Below the pieces are notes generated by a model, which was not told where the DNA came from, searched no databases, and was given only the letters and a program-made list of their open reading frames with translations. DNA of 64,000 bases from Paraburkholderia madseniana (GTDB lineage: Bacteria > Pseudomonadota > Gammaproteobacteria > Burkholderiales > Burkholderiaceae), in assembly GCF_009690905.1 (NCBI RefSeq), contig NZ_VOSW01000029.1, forward strand, positions 30,503 through 94,502, given 5' to 3'. Of the stretch, positions 9,139 through 18,115 are shown in pieces. Every line of letters begins with the position of its first letter. The stretch's first letter is position 1. The translations under genes and the position numbers were made by a program.

Positions 9139-9142
<4 letters not shown>
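7850..9142 (-). CDS. FAD-dependent amine/amino-acid oxidoreductase (PuuB/OrdL-like)
   Basis: 430 residues of the D-amino-acid oxidase fold. The dinucleotide motif VAIVGAGYTGLSTALHLSE lies near residue 37, followed by VIDANEPGWGASGRNGGQV, typical of gamma-glutamylputrescine oxidase-like enzymes, and a C-terminal ITRDFLPHVHLPAPG...GYNGRGIAMAT segment that closes the FAD site. The start at 9142 is chosen because its ATG overlaps the ATP-binding gene's stop as ATGA. It is the last gene of an operon with a polar amino-acid ABC transporter, so it probably oxidises the imported amine or amino acid to an imine/aldehyde. The substrate is not evident. Confidence 0.88.
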
Positions 9143-9884
<742 letters not shown>

Positions 9885-9888
<4 letters not shown>

Positions 9889-10541
9889 CGCTTTCCCTTC
9901 TGACCGAGACGGCGCTCGAGGCGCCGCAAGCCGTAGACGAGCGGCAGGCTGAGCGCGAGATAGAGCAGCGCGACGAGCGTGAATACCGTCATGTTCTGGA
10001 ACGTCGACGACGCAATCAACTGGCCGGCGCGCGTCATTTCCGCGACGGTGATGGTCGAGGCCAGCGACGAGTCCTTCAGCATCATCACGAGCGTGTTGCC
10101 ATACGGCGGCAGCGCGATTCGAAACGCTTGCGGCAGGATCACGCGGCGCATGATCAGCCCGCCACGCATGCCGATGGATTGCGCGGCTTCGATCTGGCCG
10201 TGGTCGATTGCCTGGATGCCGGCACGAAAGTTCTCCGCCTGATACGCCGAATAGGCAACGCCCAGCCCGATGAAACCCGCCTGGAACGCGCTCAACTGCA
10301 CGCCGAGATCGGGCAGCACGAAGTAGATGTAGAACAGCTGCACGATGATCGGCAGGCCGCGAATCACGTTGATGAACGTGGCCGCCGCGTTCGAGAGCAC
10401 CTTGTTCGACGACACGCGCATCAGCGCCAGCACGAGCCCGAGGAGCGTACTGAGAACGAACGCGCAGAAGGTGATCTCGACGGTGACGACCGCGCCTTTC
10501 AGCAGGATCGGCAGGAAGTCGAGCGCATTCTGGATGAACAT
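9885..10541 (-). CDS. Polar amino-acid ABC transporter, permease
   Basis: 218 residues with about five hydrophobic segments (for example LLKGAVVTVEITFCAFVLST and a C-terminal TVFTLVALLYLALSLPLVYG). The cytoplasmic EAA loop reads AAQSIGMRGGLIMRRVILPQ, the typical His/Glu/Gln/Arg/opine family contact with the ATPase. Only one permease is present, so the channel is presumably a homodimer. It overlaps the ATPase start by four bases and follows the binding-protein gene by 29 bases. Confidence 0.94.
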
Positions 10542-10570
10542 GACGTGATCTCCTCAGGAAGCGAGCCGCG

Positions 10571-11335
10571 TCATTCCACCTGCCACTTCTTGATGATCTG
10601 CGTGAGCGTGCCGTCTGCCTTGATCTTGCGGATACCGGCGTTCAGCTTCTCCAGCGTTGCGTTATCGCCCTTGCGCACCACGAAGCACAGTTGACCCTTC
10701 ACGCTCGGCTGATAACCGTCGACGAGGCGCAACTGCGGGTTCGGGTTCTTCTGCAACTGGTACGCGATGATCGGATGATCGCCGAAGCCAGCCTTGATAC
10801 GGCCGAGCGCGACGTCGCGCATGATGTCGGCGACCGAGTCGTACGTGCGCACCTCCTTGAAGATGCCTTTCTTGTTCAGCGCGTCGACGAAGGCCGTGCC
10901 CACTTGCGCGCCGACCACTTCGCCCTTGAGGTCGTCCATCGACGTGTACTTGCCCTTGTCGTCGGCGCGCACGATCAGACCTTCGCCATACGAATAGACC
11001 GTGTCGGAGAAGTCGACGACCTGCTCGCGGGCCGGCGTCTTCAGCATGGCGGCGGAGATCACGTCGATCTTCTTCGTGGTGAGCGACGGGATCAGCGCGG
11101 AGAAGGTGGTCTGTTCCACCTTCACGTCGAAACCGGCGGCCTTGCCGGTTGCGGTGATCGCATCGACCAGCAGACCCTGGATCGAATTGCTCTTCACGTC
11201 GAGGAAGGTGAACGGCACGCCGGTGGCCGTCGCGCCGACCGTGTACTCCGGCTCGGCGGCCGCCATGGCCGGCGTTGCTGCGAGGACCAACAGCGCGACG
11301 GCTGCGCCGGCGATGCGCTTGACTAACTGGATCAT
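10571..11335 (-). CDS. Amino-acid ABC transporter periplasmic binding protein
   Basis: 254 residues. The signal peptide is LVKRIAGAAVALLVLAATPAMA, cleaved before AEPEYTVG. The family 3 solute-binding fold is shown by GVPFTFLDVKSNSIQGLLVD and VDFSDTVYSYGEGLIV. The ATG at 11335 is preferred because GGAG sits six bases upstream; a longer GTG start at 11347 exists but lacks spacing. First gene of the operon that ends with the FAD oxidase, divergent from the IclR gene. Confidence 0.93.
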   Translation of the reverse strand: MIQLVKRIAGAAVALLVLAATPAMAAAEPEYTVGATATGVPFTFLDVKSNSIQGLLVDAITATGKAAGFDVKVEQTTFSALIPSLTTKKIDVISAAMLKTPAREQVVDFSDTVYSYGEGLIVRADDKGKYTSMDDLKGEVVGAQVGTAFVDALNKKGIFKEVRTYDSVADIMRDVALGRIKAGFGDHPIIAYQLQKNPNPQLRLVDGYQPSVKGQLCFVVRKGDNATLEKLNAGIRKIKADGTLTQIIKKWQVE

Positions 11336-11397
11336 GAGATTCTCCACGACGGTGACGGACTACGATTGAGGAATCGGTGACTGGTGTGACTTCATCA

Positions 11398-11421
11398 TAT
11401 TCGAGTCAAAAATATCGAATA
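11398..11421. promoter_or_regulatory. Inverted repeat in the IclR/ABC divergent promoter region
   Basis: TATTCGA (11398-11404) and TCGAATA (11415-11421) form a perfect 7-bp inverted repeat with a 10-base spacer in an unusually AT-rich stretch between the divergent ABC operon and the IclR gene. A second symmetric motif, TATCGATA, follows at about 11433-11440. Either could be the IclR operator; assignment is by position only. Confidence 0.45.
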
Positions 11422-11488
11422 ACATTATTTGCGTATCGATATGCGATATGATAACGTCAATGCATCACGATCACCATTGGGTATTTCC

Positions 11489-12298
11489 ATGAGCGGCAAA
11501 GGGGTGGAGCAGGCAAGCGAGAGCGAAGCGCCGGACGCGCTCTTCAATCAATCGCTGGAAAAGGGCATCGCGGTGCTGCGCGCATTCAGCGCGCAACGCC
11601 GGACCATGAGCCTGCCGGAAGTGGCCGAGGCGACTTCGATCACGAAGAGTTCGGCGCAACGGATGATCTACACGCTGGAGAAGCTCGGCTACGTGCGCAA
11701 ACATCCGCGCACGAAGCGCTATCAACTCACCCCGCGAGTCGTGCAGATTGGCTTCAGCTACCTCGCGGCGGATACGCTCATCGACGTGGCCAATCCGTTC
11801 CTGTCCGAACTCACGAACGTGACCGGTGAGACGACCAGCCTGACCGAACCGGACGGCGCCGAGATGCTGTACGTCGCGCGTTTTGTCTGCATGAAATTCG
11901 TGCCGATTCACATGCCGATAGGCAGCCGTATTCCGATGTACTGCACCGCCTCGGGCCGCGCCTATCTGAGCGCGCTGCCGGACGACGAAGTGCGCGCGCT
12001 GCTCGAGGCGAACGACCGTGTCGCGCATACGCAGTACACGGTGACGGATATCGGCGACATCGAGGCGCTGCTCGCGGAGGCGCGCCGCAGGGGTTATACG
12101 TCGAACCGTGAGGAACTGTTCATCGGCGACATGACGATTGCGGCGCCCGTGCTGGATGGCGAAAGAAGACCCGTGGCATCGGTGCACGTGGTCGCGCCGA
12201 CCAGTCGCTGGACGCTAGCCGATGCCGAGCAGCGCCTCGCCCCCGCGGTGATCGATTGCGCGCGTGGCATTAGCAATTCGATCAGGACGCTGGGTTGA
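11489..12298 (+). CDS. IclR-family transcriptional regulator
   Basis: About 269 residues from the ATG at 11489 (an in-frame ATG at 11429 would add 20 residues lying over the operator region). The winged helix-turn-helix covers MSLPEVAEATSITKSSAQRMIYTLEKLGYV, followed by the IclR effector domain with GETTSLTEPDGAEMLYVAR, PMYCTASGRAYLSALPDDE and YTSNREELFIGDMTIAAPV. It is divergent from the binding-protein/permease/ATPase/oxidase operon and is its probable repressor or activator. Confidence 0.92.
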   Translation: MSGKGVEQASESEAPDALFNQSLEKGIAVLRAFSAQRRTMSLPEVAEATSITKSSAQRMIYTLEKLGYVRKHPRTKRYQLTPRVVQIGFSYLAADTLIDVANPFLSELTNVTGETTSLTEPDGAEMLYVARFVCMKFVPIHMPIGSRIPMYCTASGRAYLSALPDDEVRALLEANDRVAHTQYTVTDIGDIEALLAEARRRGYTSNREELFIGDMTIAAPVLDGERRPVASVHVVAPTSRWTLADAEQRLAPAVIDCARGISNSIRTLG

Positions 12299-12299
12299 C

Positions 12300-12488
12300 C
12301 TATCCGTGCAATTCGCCGACAAGGCGGGAGAGGCGGGCAATACGGTGGCGATACATCGGCGCCTGCGGAGAATTTTTCAGATGTTCGACGCGATCGCGCC
12401 AGTAGGTCGGCGGAAAAGGTTTTTGCGGCGCGCATGCGACTACGCGTTCAAGATGAACGAGTTCGCTTTCGAAAAGATGGTGGTGCAT
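12300..12488 (-). CDS. Small conserved-looking hypothetical protein (62 aa)
   Basis: 62-residue ORF convergent with the IclR gene, ending one base after it. The product is basic and helical, with FESELVHLERVVACAPQKPF and PPTYWRDRVEHL, and an Arg-rich C-terminus (MYRHRIARLSRL). The composition is protein-like and codon use resembles neighbouring genes, and a GGGGAAA motif lies about ten bases upstream of ATG. I recognise no function. It is about 700 bases downstream of the sigma-54 promoter at 13224-13239 on the same strand, so it could be the surviving target of that promoter. Confidence 0.5.
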   Translation of the reverse strand: MHHHLFESELVHLERVVACAPQKPFPPTYWRDRVEHLKNSPQAPMYRHRIARLSRLVGELHG

Positions 12489-12856
12489 TGTCCGATTTCC
12501 CCGTGGATGGCCAGTCTGGTCCGTTCGCGACGCCGCTAACTATCTGACACCGCTCAGGGCTTCTAAAGCAGATTCTCGTCCGTGCAGTGGATCTGCGCGG
12601 TAATGCAATGCAAAAAAGACCGCTTACCTGGCTATCCAGAAAAATCCGTGGGGGTGGCCGGGTGCGCGAGTGCCGCAGAGTGCTTCACGCAGGATCGGTC
12701 GATGTGCCGCGATTGACGCAGGCAAGTAAAAAGGGCGGGCCGCCGCTGCTTGTCCACGCAAAGGGAGGCAACGACGGCCGAACCTCGCAGTGGTCTGCCT
12801 GATGCATAGCCAGGCGGATTCCACCATGTCGGCGTTACGCATTGCAACGATCTTCT

Positions 12857-12979
12857 CTATGGAAGTATTCGGTTGCCACGTGCCGACACACAACAGTTGC
12901 AGCTACAACAACAGCACAGCCCTCTCTCAATCCCCCGCCAGCGAGTTGGTATCGTTGGCGTCGATCGCGCGTCGAGCAT
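12857..12979 (-). CDS. Poly-cysteine mini-ORF (possible leader/uORF)
   Basis: 40-codon ORF with the segment RGIERGLCCCCSCNCC near its C-terminal half: seven Cys among nine residues, encoded by TGC/TGT codons. Cys-run upstream ORFs are known as cysteine-sensing leader peptides ahead of sulfur-assimilation genes in other bacteria. Here no sulfur gene follows; downstream lies decayed sequence. An in-frame GTG at 12991 is an alternative start, and no good ribosome-binding site is visible. The CAA/TTG-type triplet repetition could also generate such a run by chance, so confidence is modest. Confidence 0.35.
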   Translation of the reverse strand: MLDARSTPTIPTRWRGIERGLCCCCSCNCCVSARGNRILP

Positions 12980-13223
12980 GGTTCGGATCACTAACCGCAG
13001 GATCGTGATGACTTACGGCGATCCCTCGATCAGCGATGCCGGCGATCCAGAAACAAGCGGGACGTCGCCGGACGTCGGTGCGTCGAACACATTGCAGCGC
13101 GCGATCTTTTTTTGGTCCCCCCGGTTCCCCAGCTTGTCGGGCAGGTTTATTGCACGTTCTGGGCACTGCTACCGCCTCGGTGGGTTGTTTTTATCAGGCG
13201 GTGGCAGATATCAAATCTATATA

Positions 13224-13239
13224 CGCAATGACCGTGCCA
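13224..13239 (-). promoter_or_regulatory. Sigma-54 (-24/-12) promoter
   Basis: On the minus strand TGGCACGGTCATTGCG matches the RpoN consensus TGGCACG-N4-TTGC exactly, with the invariant GG and GC ten bases apart. Transcription would start near 13213 and run leftwards into the gene-poor region. Two palindromic sites lie about 61 and 93 bases upstream of the -24 element, normal enhancer distance, and a sigma-54 activator gene lies immediately upstream on the same strand. Confidence 0.75.
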
Positions 13240-13289
13240 TGCTGCAAAGCCGCATGGCGGCGGGAACAGTGGAACATTTCAGTCGCGAC

Positions 13290-13340
13290 ATTGGACAATC
13301 CCGTCCATACGTTTTCCTGAAATTGGACGATTTCGTCCAT
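13290..13340. promoter_or_regulatory. Twin palindromic enhancer sites (probable UAS for the sigma-54 activator)
   Basis: Two 19-bp copies, 13290-13308 and 13322-13340, share ATTGGACNATNNCGTCCAT, differing at three positions. Each contains the inverted repeat TGGAC-N6-GTCCA. The centres are 32 bp apart, close to three helical turns, so two dimers would bind on one face of the DNA. This arrangement is typical of Fis-type enhancer-binding proteins. The adjacent activator (13431-15749) is the obvious candidate to bind. Confidence 0.65.
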
Positions 13341-13366
13341 TTGGCTATTCCGGGCACGTTGAAGGA

Positions 13367-13441
13367 CTATTTACTGCTGCCAAAGAACGCGGCGCCCAGT
13401 AGCAGCGGTTCCAGGTCTTCCCCGCGTAACTCATATGCCAT
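13367..13441 (-). pseudogene. Truncated 5' end of a DUF917-family gene
   Basis: A 24-codon ORF begins eleven bases inside the end of the sigma-54 activator gene, with AAAGGAATAAC just upstream of its ATG. It reads MAYELRGEDLEPLLLGAAFF and then GSSK and stop. This resembles the start of DUF917 proteins, which continue into a Gly-rich GGGGDP motif; that motif and the remaining ~340 residues are missing. Overlap with the activator indicates former translational coupling. The break near 13370 marks a deletion or rearrangement junction. Confidence 0.5.
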
Positions 13442-15749
13442 TTGTTATTCCTTTCGTGTAGACGTCGATAGAAACTTCGCGCTGAAGTTCGGCGAGCAAA
13501 CTCATGGCGCTGGTGACACGCGTGGTCGAATCAGTCGTCAGCGAGCGCAAACCGCGCTCGAGGATGTCGATTGCTTCGGCGATGCGGCCGGTGGCGCGCA
13601 GCAGATCGGCGAGATAACGCGCGGCGTCCACGCGCGCCGGCACCGAGCCGAACGCGAGCGCAGTGGACAACGCGGTACGCAAGCCCAGTTCCGCAGCGTT
13701 CACCTCGCCGAGTGCCCACTGGGCGCGCGCCCGGGTGACCAGGAGTTCGCCCAGGTAGACCCGTTCCTGACGGGCGAGGGTTTCATCGATCGCGGCGGCG
13801 AGCATCGCCTCGCACGTTTTCGCACGGCCGGCGCGCAGCAGCAGCTCGCCGTGCTGCCATGCCATGAAGGAATAGAACAGCGCACCGCCGTTGCAAACGA
13901 CGTGGTTATCGTAGCCGTCGAGCATGACAGTTTCCGCTTCGTCGGAATGGCCGAGCGCACTGAGGTGGCATGCGCGAAGGACCTGCCCGACGCCCCGGTA
14001 GAACGCGAAGCCGTTCGCGATCGAGACTGACTCGAGTTCGCTCGCGAGGTGTCCTAGCCGGTCCATGTCTTCGAACAGGCAGGCGAGCCAGGCGGCGCCC
14101 TGCAGGTTGACGGCATGAGCGAACGCGTGCGCGCCGGGCTCCGATGAGCGCAGGATCAACATCTCCATGGCGCGCCGCGCCTGCACGAATGCGCCGATCT
14201 GGTAGGCCGCGAGTCCTTCGAAAGTCAACGCGAGACTGGCGAGATCGATCCCTTGCGAACCCGTACGGGTGTCGTCGCGCGTCACGCCAAGCAGGTTGCC
14301 GCGCGCGAGACAGGCGAGGGCTTCCTCGCTGTCACCGAGCCAGAAGAGGGTGTTGGTCATCGCGACGTGAGCTTCGTCGAGCGACACCCGGTCACCGCCG
14401 TTCTGCGCGCGCTCCAGCATGTTTTGCGCGGTTGCACGCGCCTGTTTGAGTTGGAGCGTCGTCAACTGCGTGGTCCAGACGCCGAACTGGATCGCGGCGA
14501 TTTCGGCGGGCGTGCAGACGCCTTCGCCGATGGCCAGCGCGGCGGCGTAGCAGGCGGTGGCCTCCGCGTAAAGCCAGCCGTGCACGCTACGCAGGCTCAT
14601 GCCGAGCAAGCGGTAGGCATCGAACTGAAGACGACGCGCGGCCTCCTGTTCATGGGGCGTCTGTAGCAGGTCGAGGCAGCGGCGCAACGGCGGAATGGCT
14701 TCGGCGAACTTCGATTCCTCGATCAGCGCGCTCGCATGTTCGAGACACTTGCGCGCTTCCCGGTGATGTTCCTCGCGCGACTTCAGACGCCGCTCGATTG
14801 TCTTGCGGCCCACACCCAGCAGGGTGGCCGCCGCACTCTTGTTGTGCCCGGTCCGTTCGAGCGCGCGGTCGATCAAAAGGTCTTCGGCGGCGGCGAGTTT
14901 GTCGCGCCCTTCGAGTTGCAGCAGCATGTCGGCGAGGCTGGCGCGCGACACCGGTCCGCCGGTTTCGTTGGCGAGAAACGGCTCGAGCGAGTCGACGTCG
15001 ATGTTCGTGTTTTCGGCGAGCACGCTCAACTGGCTGATCAGGTTGCGCAATTGCCGGATGTGGCCCGGCCATGCGTGCTGGGCAAGCCGGCGGACGGCGG
15101 CCGGCGAAAACTCCAGACGGCGCGTGTGCTGCGACGCGAAGTGGGTGACAAGCGCGGGGATGTCCTCGACGCGCTGTTCGAGTCCGGGCACGGCAAGCAC
15201 GAAAACCGCGAGCCGGTAGAAGAGGTCTTCGCGGAAGAGCCCTTCGCGTGCGAGTTCGCGCAGGTCGCGGTGGGTCGAGGCAACCACGCGTCCTGCGAAG
15301 TGCAGACTGGTGGACGAACCAATCGGACGGAAAGTTCGCGTTTCGAGTACGCGCAGCAGTTTGGGTTGCAGCGCGAGCGGCAGTTCGCCGATTTCATCGA
15401 GCAGCAGCGTGCCCTTGCCGACCTGCTGCAAAAGTCCCGGGCGGTTTTCGCCCGCGCCGGTGAAGGCGCCTTTAACGTGCCCGAACAATTCGGCTTCGAC
15501 GAGGTTCTCTGGAATCGCGCCGCAGTTGACGTCGACGAAGGGTTGATCCTGGCGCAGGCTGTGTGCGTGCACACGGCGAGCGACCAGTTCCTTGCCTGAA
15601 CCAGTCGGCCCAAAAATGAGCAAGGGATGATCGGTGGGGGCAACCCGATCGATCATGCGGACCAGTTGGCGAAACGCTGGCGCGCCGCCCACGAAGGCGC
15701 CGGAATCAGCCTTGTCGTGAGCGAACGGAACGTCAGGGGTGTAACTCAT
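13431..15749 (-). CDS. Sigma-54-dependent transcriptional activator with C-terminal TPR-like region
   Basis: 772 residues. There is almost no N-terminal sensor; the AAA+ domain starts near residue 18, with Walker A GPTGSGK (47-53), the sigma-54 contact loop GAFTGA (94-99) and Walker B GTLLLDE (113-119). A Fis-type helix-turn-helix follows near 300-345 (SAAATLLGVGRKTIERRLKS). The remaining ~420 residues are helical repeats resembling TPRs, probably the signal-sensing part. Start at 15749 was chosen because sequence before it is non-homologous and Arg-rich. The gene formerly coupled to it (DUF917) is truncated, so this may be an orphaned regulator. Confidence 0.92.
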   Translation of the reverse strand: MSYTPDVPFAHDKADSGAFVGGAPAFRQLVRMIDRVAPTDHPLLIFGPTGSGKELVARRVHAHSLRQDQPFVDVNCGAIPENLVEAELFGHVKGAFTGAGENRPGLLQQVGKGTLLLDEIGELPLALQPKLLRVLETRTFRPIGSSTSLHFAGRVVASTHRDLRELAREGLFREDLFYRLAVFVLAVPGLEQRVEDIPALVTHFASQHTRRLEFSPAAVRRLAQHAWPGHIRQLRNLISQLSVLAENTNIDVDSLEPFLANETGGPVSRASLADMLLQLEGRDKLAAAEDLLIDRALERTGHNKSAAATLLGVGRKTIERRLKSREEHHREARKCLEHASALIEESKFAEAIPPLRRCLDLLQTPHEQEAARRLQFDAYRLLGMSLRSVHGWLYAEATACYAAALAIGEGVCTPAEIAAIQFGVWTTQLTTLQLKQARATAQNMLERAQNGGDRVSLDEAHVAMTNTLFWLGDSEEALACLARGNLLGVTRDDTRTGSQGIDLASLALTFEGLAAYQIGAFVQARRAMEMLILRSSEPGAHAFAHAVNLQGAAWLACLFEDMDRLGHLASELESVSIANGFAFYRGVGQVLRACHLSALGHSDEAETVMLDGYDNHVVCNGGALFYSFMAWQHGELLLRAGRAKTCEAMLAAAIDETLARQERVYLGELLVTRARAQWALGEVNAAELGLRTALSTALAFGSVPARVDAARYLADLLRATGRIAEAIDILERGLRSLTTDSTTRVTSAMSLLAELQREVSIDVYTKGITNGI

Positions 15750-16141
15750 TACAAAATACGCTCCACGTGATCCGCGCGTGGAACAACGCGGAAATTGGCG
15801 TCGAAAAAGACGGGGCGGACGGCGATGCATCGGTCTGGTGCCTGGCCAGGTTTTCCGATTGCGTTGTCGGAACGTCCGTCTCAATTAAGAGACAGAGTAT
15901 GACGGCTTGTCGCCGATGTTGTCTTTTCGAAAATAACCCTCGCAACAGCGCGATTGCGGATTGCATCGCCATGTGCTGGGAGCCTGGCAAGCAGATGGGT
16001 TCTCTGCGGCGGAGGGGAGCGTAGAAATGAAAGTATCAGCGGGGAATGTGAATGTCAGCGGGAAATGAAACGTGTCCCGGGTGCCTTACCGGGCTCATCA
16101 AATCCCGCTACCGCTTTATGGCGCGACAGGCCACGCTGCGA
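15750..16141. other. Intergenic region upstream of the sigma-54 activator
   Basis: 392 bases without a credible gene, between the 3' end of the NnrU gene and the activator start. It holds an inverted repeat GTCTC-N6-GAGAC at 15878-15893, about 130 bases upstream of the activator start, and two direct repeats TCAGCGGGGAATG (16036-16048) and TCAGCGGGAAATG (16055-16067), 19 bp apart. These are candidate regulatory sites for the activator gene. The TGGAC-N6-GTCCA sites found downstream are not repeated here. Confidence 0.5.
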
Positions 16142-16834
16142 TTACAGCCAGCGCCAGACGCCCGCGGCCCAACCGGTGAGTGGCATATGAGCCCAGGTCG
16201 CTACGAGCCACACAACGAGACCGCCCAACAACGCGTGCAAGCCGAACCCGCCCAGCCGCGCACGGCCAGCGGCGATCGCCGCGAACGGCAGGTAGCTCGT
16301 CTTCGACTCCCATTCAGGCCAGAGATCGGGCTGCAACTGCTCTTTCTTCCGGTCCTGCAAGGCGGCGCCGACGAGCGCGAGAACGCCGATAGCCGCTGCG
16401 ACGATGATGTTTTTGGCCACCGGGAACACCGCGACGTGACACAGCCCCCACAGTACGAACGACCACAACATCGGATGGCGCGTCACCGCGTACACGCCGA
16501 GCGCCGCTTCCGGGCATGAAGCGGGCCGGCCGCCGGTGGGCAGCGCCGGGTTACGGATCAGAGAGCCCATCAGGAGGATCGACGCGATTAGCATGACCAC
16601 GGTTGCAAGCGCCCAGAGCCCGTCGCCTACCGGCCATAGTGGTGCCGTCAAAGGCGCCTTCAGGTAGGCGGCGATCAACCAGCCGAGCGTCACGAAGGCA
16701 ACCAGCGAATAGACGCCCAGGAACCCCGTTTCGCCAATTGCGCCGACCAGACGCCTGCGCAGCGGATGGGACAAGACAAAGTGACTACCCACGAAAGCGA
16801 CTGCCGCCGCCGCAACTGCGCTGGTGCTTCCCAT
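16142..16834 (-). CDS. NnrU family membrane protein
   Basis: 230 residues with about six hydrophobic helices (for example VYSLVAFVTLGWLIAAYL, ALATVVMLIASILLMG, NIIVAAAIGVLALVGAAL). The conserved family segments GVYAVTRHPMLWSFVLWGLCH and the C-terminal WPEWESKTSYLPF identify NnrU, an inner-membrane protein first linked to denitrification and related to isoprenylcysteine methyltransferase-like membrane folds. No denitrification genes lie nearby, so its role here is unclear. Confidence 0.85.
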   Translation of the reverse strand: MGSTSAVAAAAVAFVGSHFVLSHPLRRRLVGAIGETGFLGVYSLVAFVTLGWLIAAYLKAPLTAPLWPVGDGLWALATVVMLIASILLMGSLIRNPALPTGGRPASCPEAALGVYAVTRHPMLWSFVLWGLCHVAVFPVAKNIIVAAAIGVLALVGAALQDRKKEQLQPDLWPEWESKTSYLPFAAIAAGRARLGGFGLHALLGGLVVWLVATWAHMPLTGWAAGVWRWL

Positions 16835-17271
16835 TGGCCCGGCTCCTCAGGTTGTATCGCTGGCTGACCGTATTGCGCGTGTTCCATTTCCAGTACCGAA
16901 GATTACTCCTTTGCGTTTTCCCGTCTTTGCCGCCTTCGGCGATCCTGGCCAAAAGTGCTGCCCGCAACTGGAAAGAGCTCGCAGGGCTCATCGCGGCTTT
17001 GCTCTGCGGAGAAAGGCTGTCACGGAAATTGCATTTTGCAGCCTGACCCCAACGGTCGCGTTGGCTTCTTAATCATTGGCTTGTTAATAGCATGCACGCG
17101 AAGCCAACATGCCGACTCATCAAGCGCCCCGTCACCCGGCGCCCGCATGCAAGAACCTGGACGCGCCATCGAACCGTCGTTGCTTTCCAGTCCTCCGTTT
17201 CCTAATCTGATCGGAGAGGCTCGGGCCAGTGAAAGTCGGCGAGCCGTCATGCACTCTATTGGAGGTCCGAA
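16835..17271. other. Intergenic region
   Basis: 437 bases between divergent NnrU and cysteine hydrolase genes. No convincing ORF. A short hairpin CCAACG-GTCG-CGTTGG lies at 17049-17064. The promoters of both flanking genes must be here but no strong -10/-35 pair is obvious. Confidence 0.5.
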
Positions 17272-17919
17272 GTGTCGTTTGATCGAACTGAGACAGCCGT
17301 GGTTTTCATCGATCCGCAAGTCGATGTCTTAAGCAAGAATGGCAAGAACTGGGGCGCGGTGGGAGCAAGCGTGACAGAGAACAAGACGGTAGAAAACATG
17401 TTGCGAATCTTCAAGGCGGCGAAGTCCGCAAAGTTTCCGGTCTTTATTTCGCCACATTACTTTTTCCCGACCGATCGCGTATGGAAATTCAATGGACCGT
17501 TGGAGGCCGATGAATTCGCAACAGGCACGTTTGCGCGTAGTGGTCAGCTGAATCTGGAAGGTTTCGAAGGCTCCGGTGCTGACTGGCTCGACGAATTCAA
17601 GCCTTACATCAACGACGGCGAGACCGTTGTTGTGAGTCCGCACAAGGTCTTCGGACCGCAAACCAACGATCTCGTCCTTCAACTGCGCAAGCGAGGAGTG
17701 AGGCAGGTGGTCCTGGGAGGCATGCTTGCCAACATGTGCGTGGAGTCACATCTGCGTGATCTGCTCGAACAGGGATTCGAAGTTTATGTAGTTAGCGATG
17801 CCACTGCGGGACCGCGTCATCCCGTTTGGGGCGACGGATACAAGGCGGCAATGATCAACTACGCGTTTCTCGCGCACGGCGTGGTGACTACCGACGAAGT
17901 TGTGGCTTCGATGGAATGA
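17272..17919 (+). CDS. Isochorismatase-family cysteine hydrolase
   Basis: 215 residues, starting at GTG 17272 behind a strong GGAGG seven bases upstream. The catalytic triad of the family is visible: Asp14 in VVFIDPQVD, Lys125 in VSPHKVFGP and Cys156 in GGMLANMCVESHLRDL. Members hydrolyse amides or vinyl ethers (nicotinamidase, isochorismatase, N-carbamoyl compounds); the substrate cannot be read from sequence. About 200 bases downstream is a haloperoxidase-like alpha/beta hydrolase on the same strand, a pairing seen in stress-linked loci. Confidence 0.9.
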   Translation: MSFDRTETAVVFIDPQVDVLSKNGKNWGAVGASVTENKTVENMLRIFKAAKSAKFPVFISPHYFFPTDRVWKFNGPLEADEFATGTFARSGQLNLEGFEGSGADWLDEFKPYINDGETVVVSPHKVFGPQTNDLVLQLRKRGVRQVVLGGMLANMCVESHLRDLLEQGFEVYVVSDATAGPRHPVWGDGYKAAMINYAFLAHGVVTTDEVVASME

Positions 17920-18115
17920 CGCACAAGTAAGATCGGCTGGCAGGCGAATAGACTGTCGGCGCTAAAAAACGCATTTGCCTGGTTGGGACGCCCCAGCATG
18001 TTTCCCGGACGGACTGCCGACCACCTACCCACCCCGGCGCAATTTCTTATGACGCACGCGTTCACGCCGGTGGTTCATTTTTCTTTGACAGGTCGCCTTA
18101 GCAAGGAGAATGACG

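Larger units (their letters stand above)
12489..13366. other. Gene-poor, decayed region
   Basis: 878 bases with no ORF I can assign. Short ORFs on both strands (for example minus 12624-12842) look random. What it does hold is listed separately: a poly-cysteine mini-ORF at 12857-12979, a sigma-54 promoter at 13224-13239 and two copies of a palindromic site at 13290-13340. The mixture of regulatory parts without matching genes suggests that the genes they served were deleted. Confidence 0.6.

Noticed and set aside
12873..14030. 385-codon plus-strand frame entering the sigma-54 activator gene
   Set aside because: Most of it is antisense to the activator; the part in the gap has no recognisable motif or ribosome-binding site.
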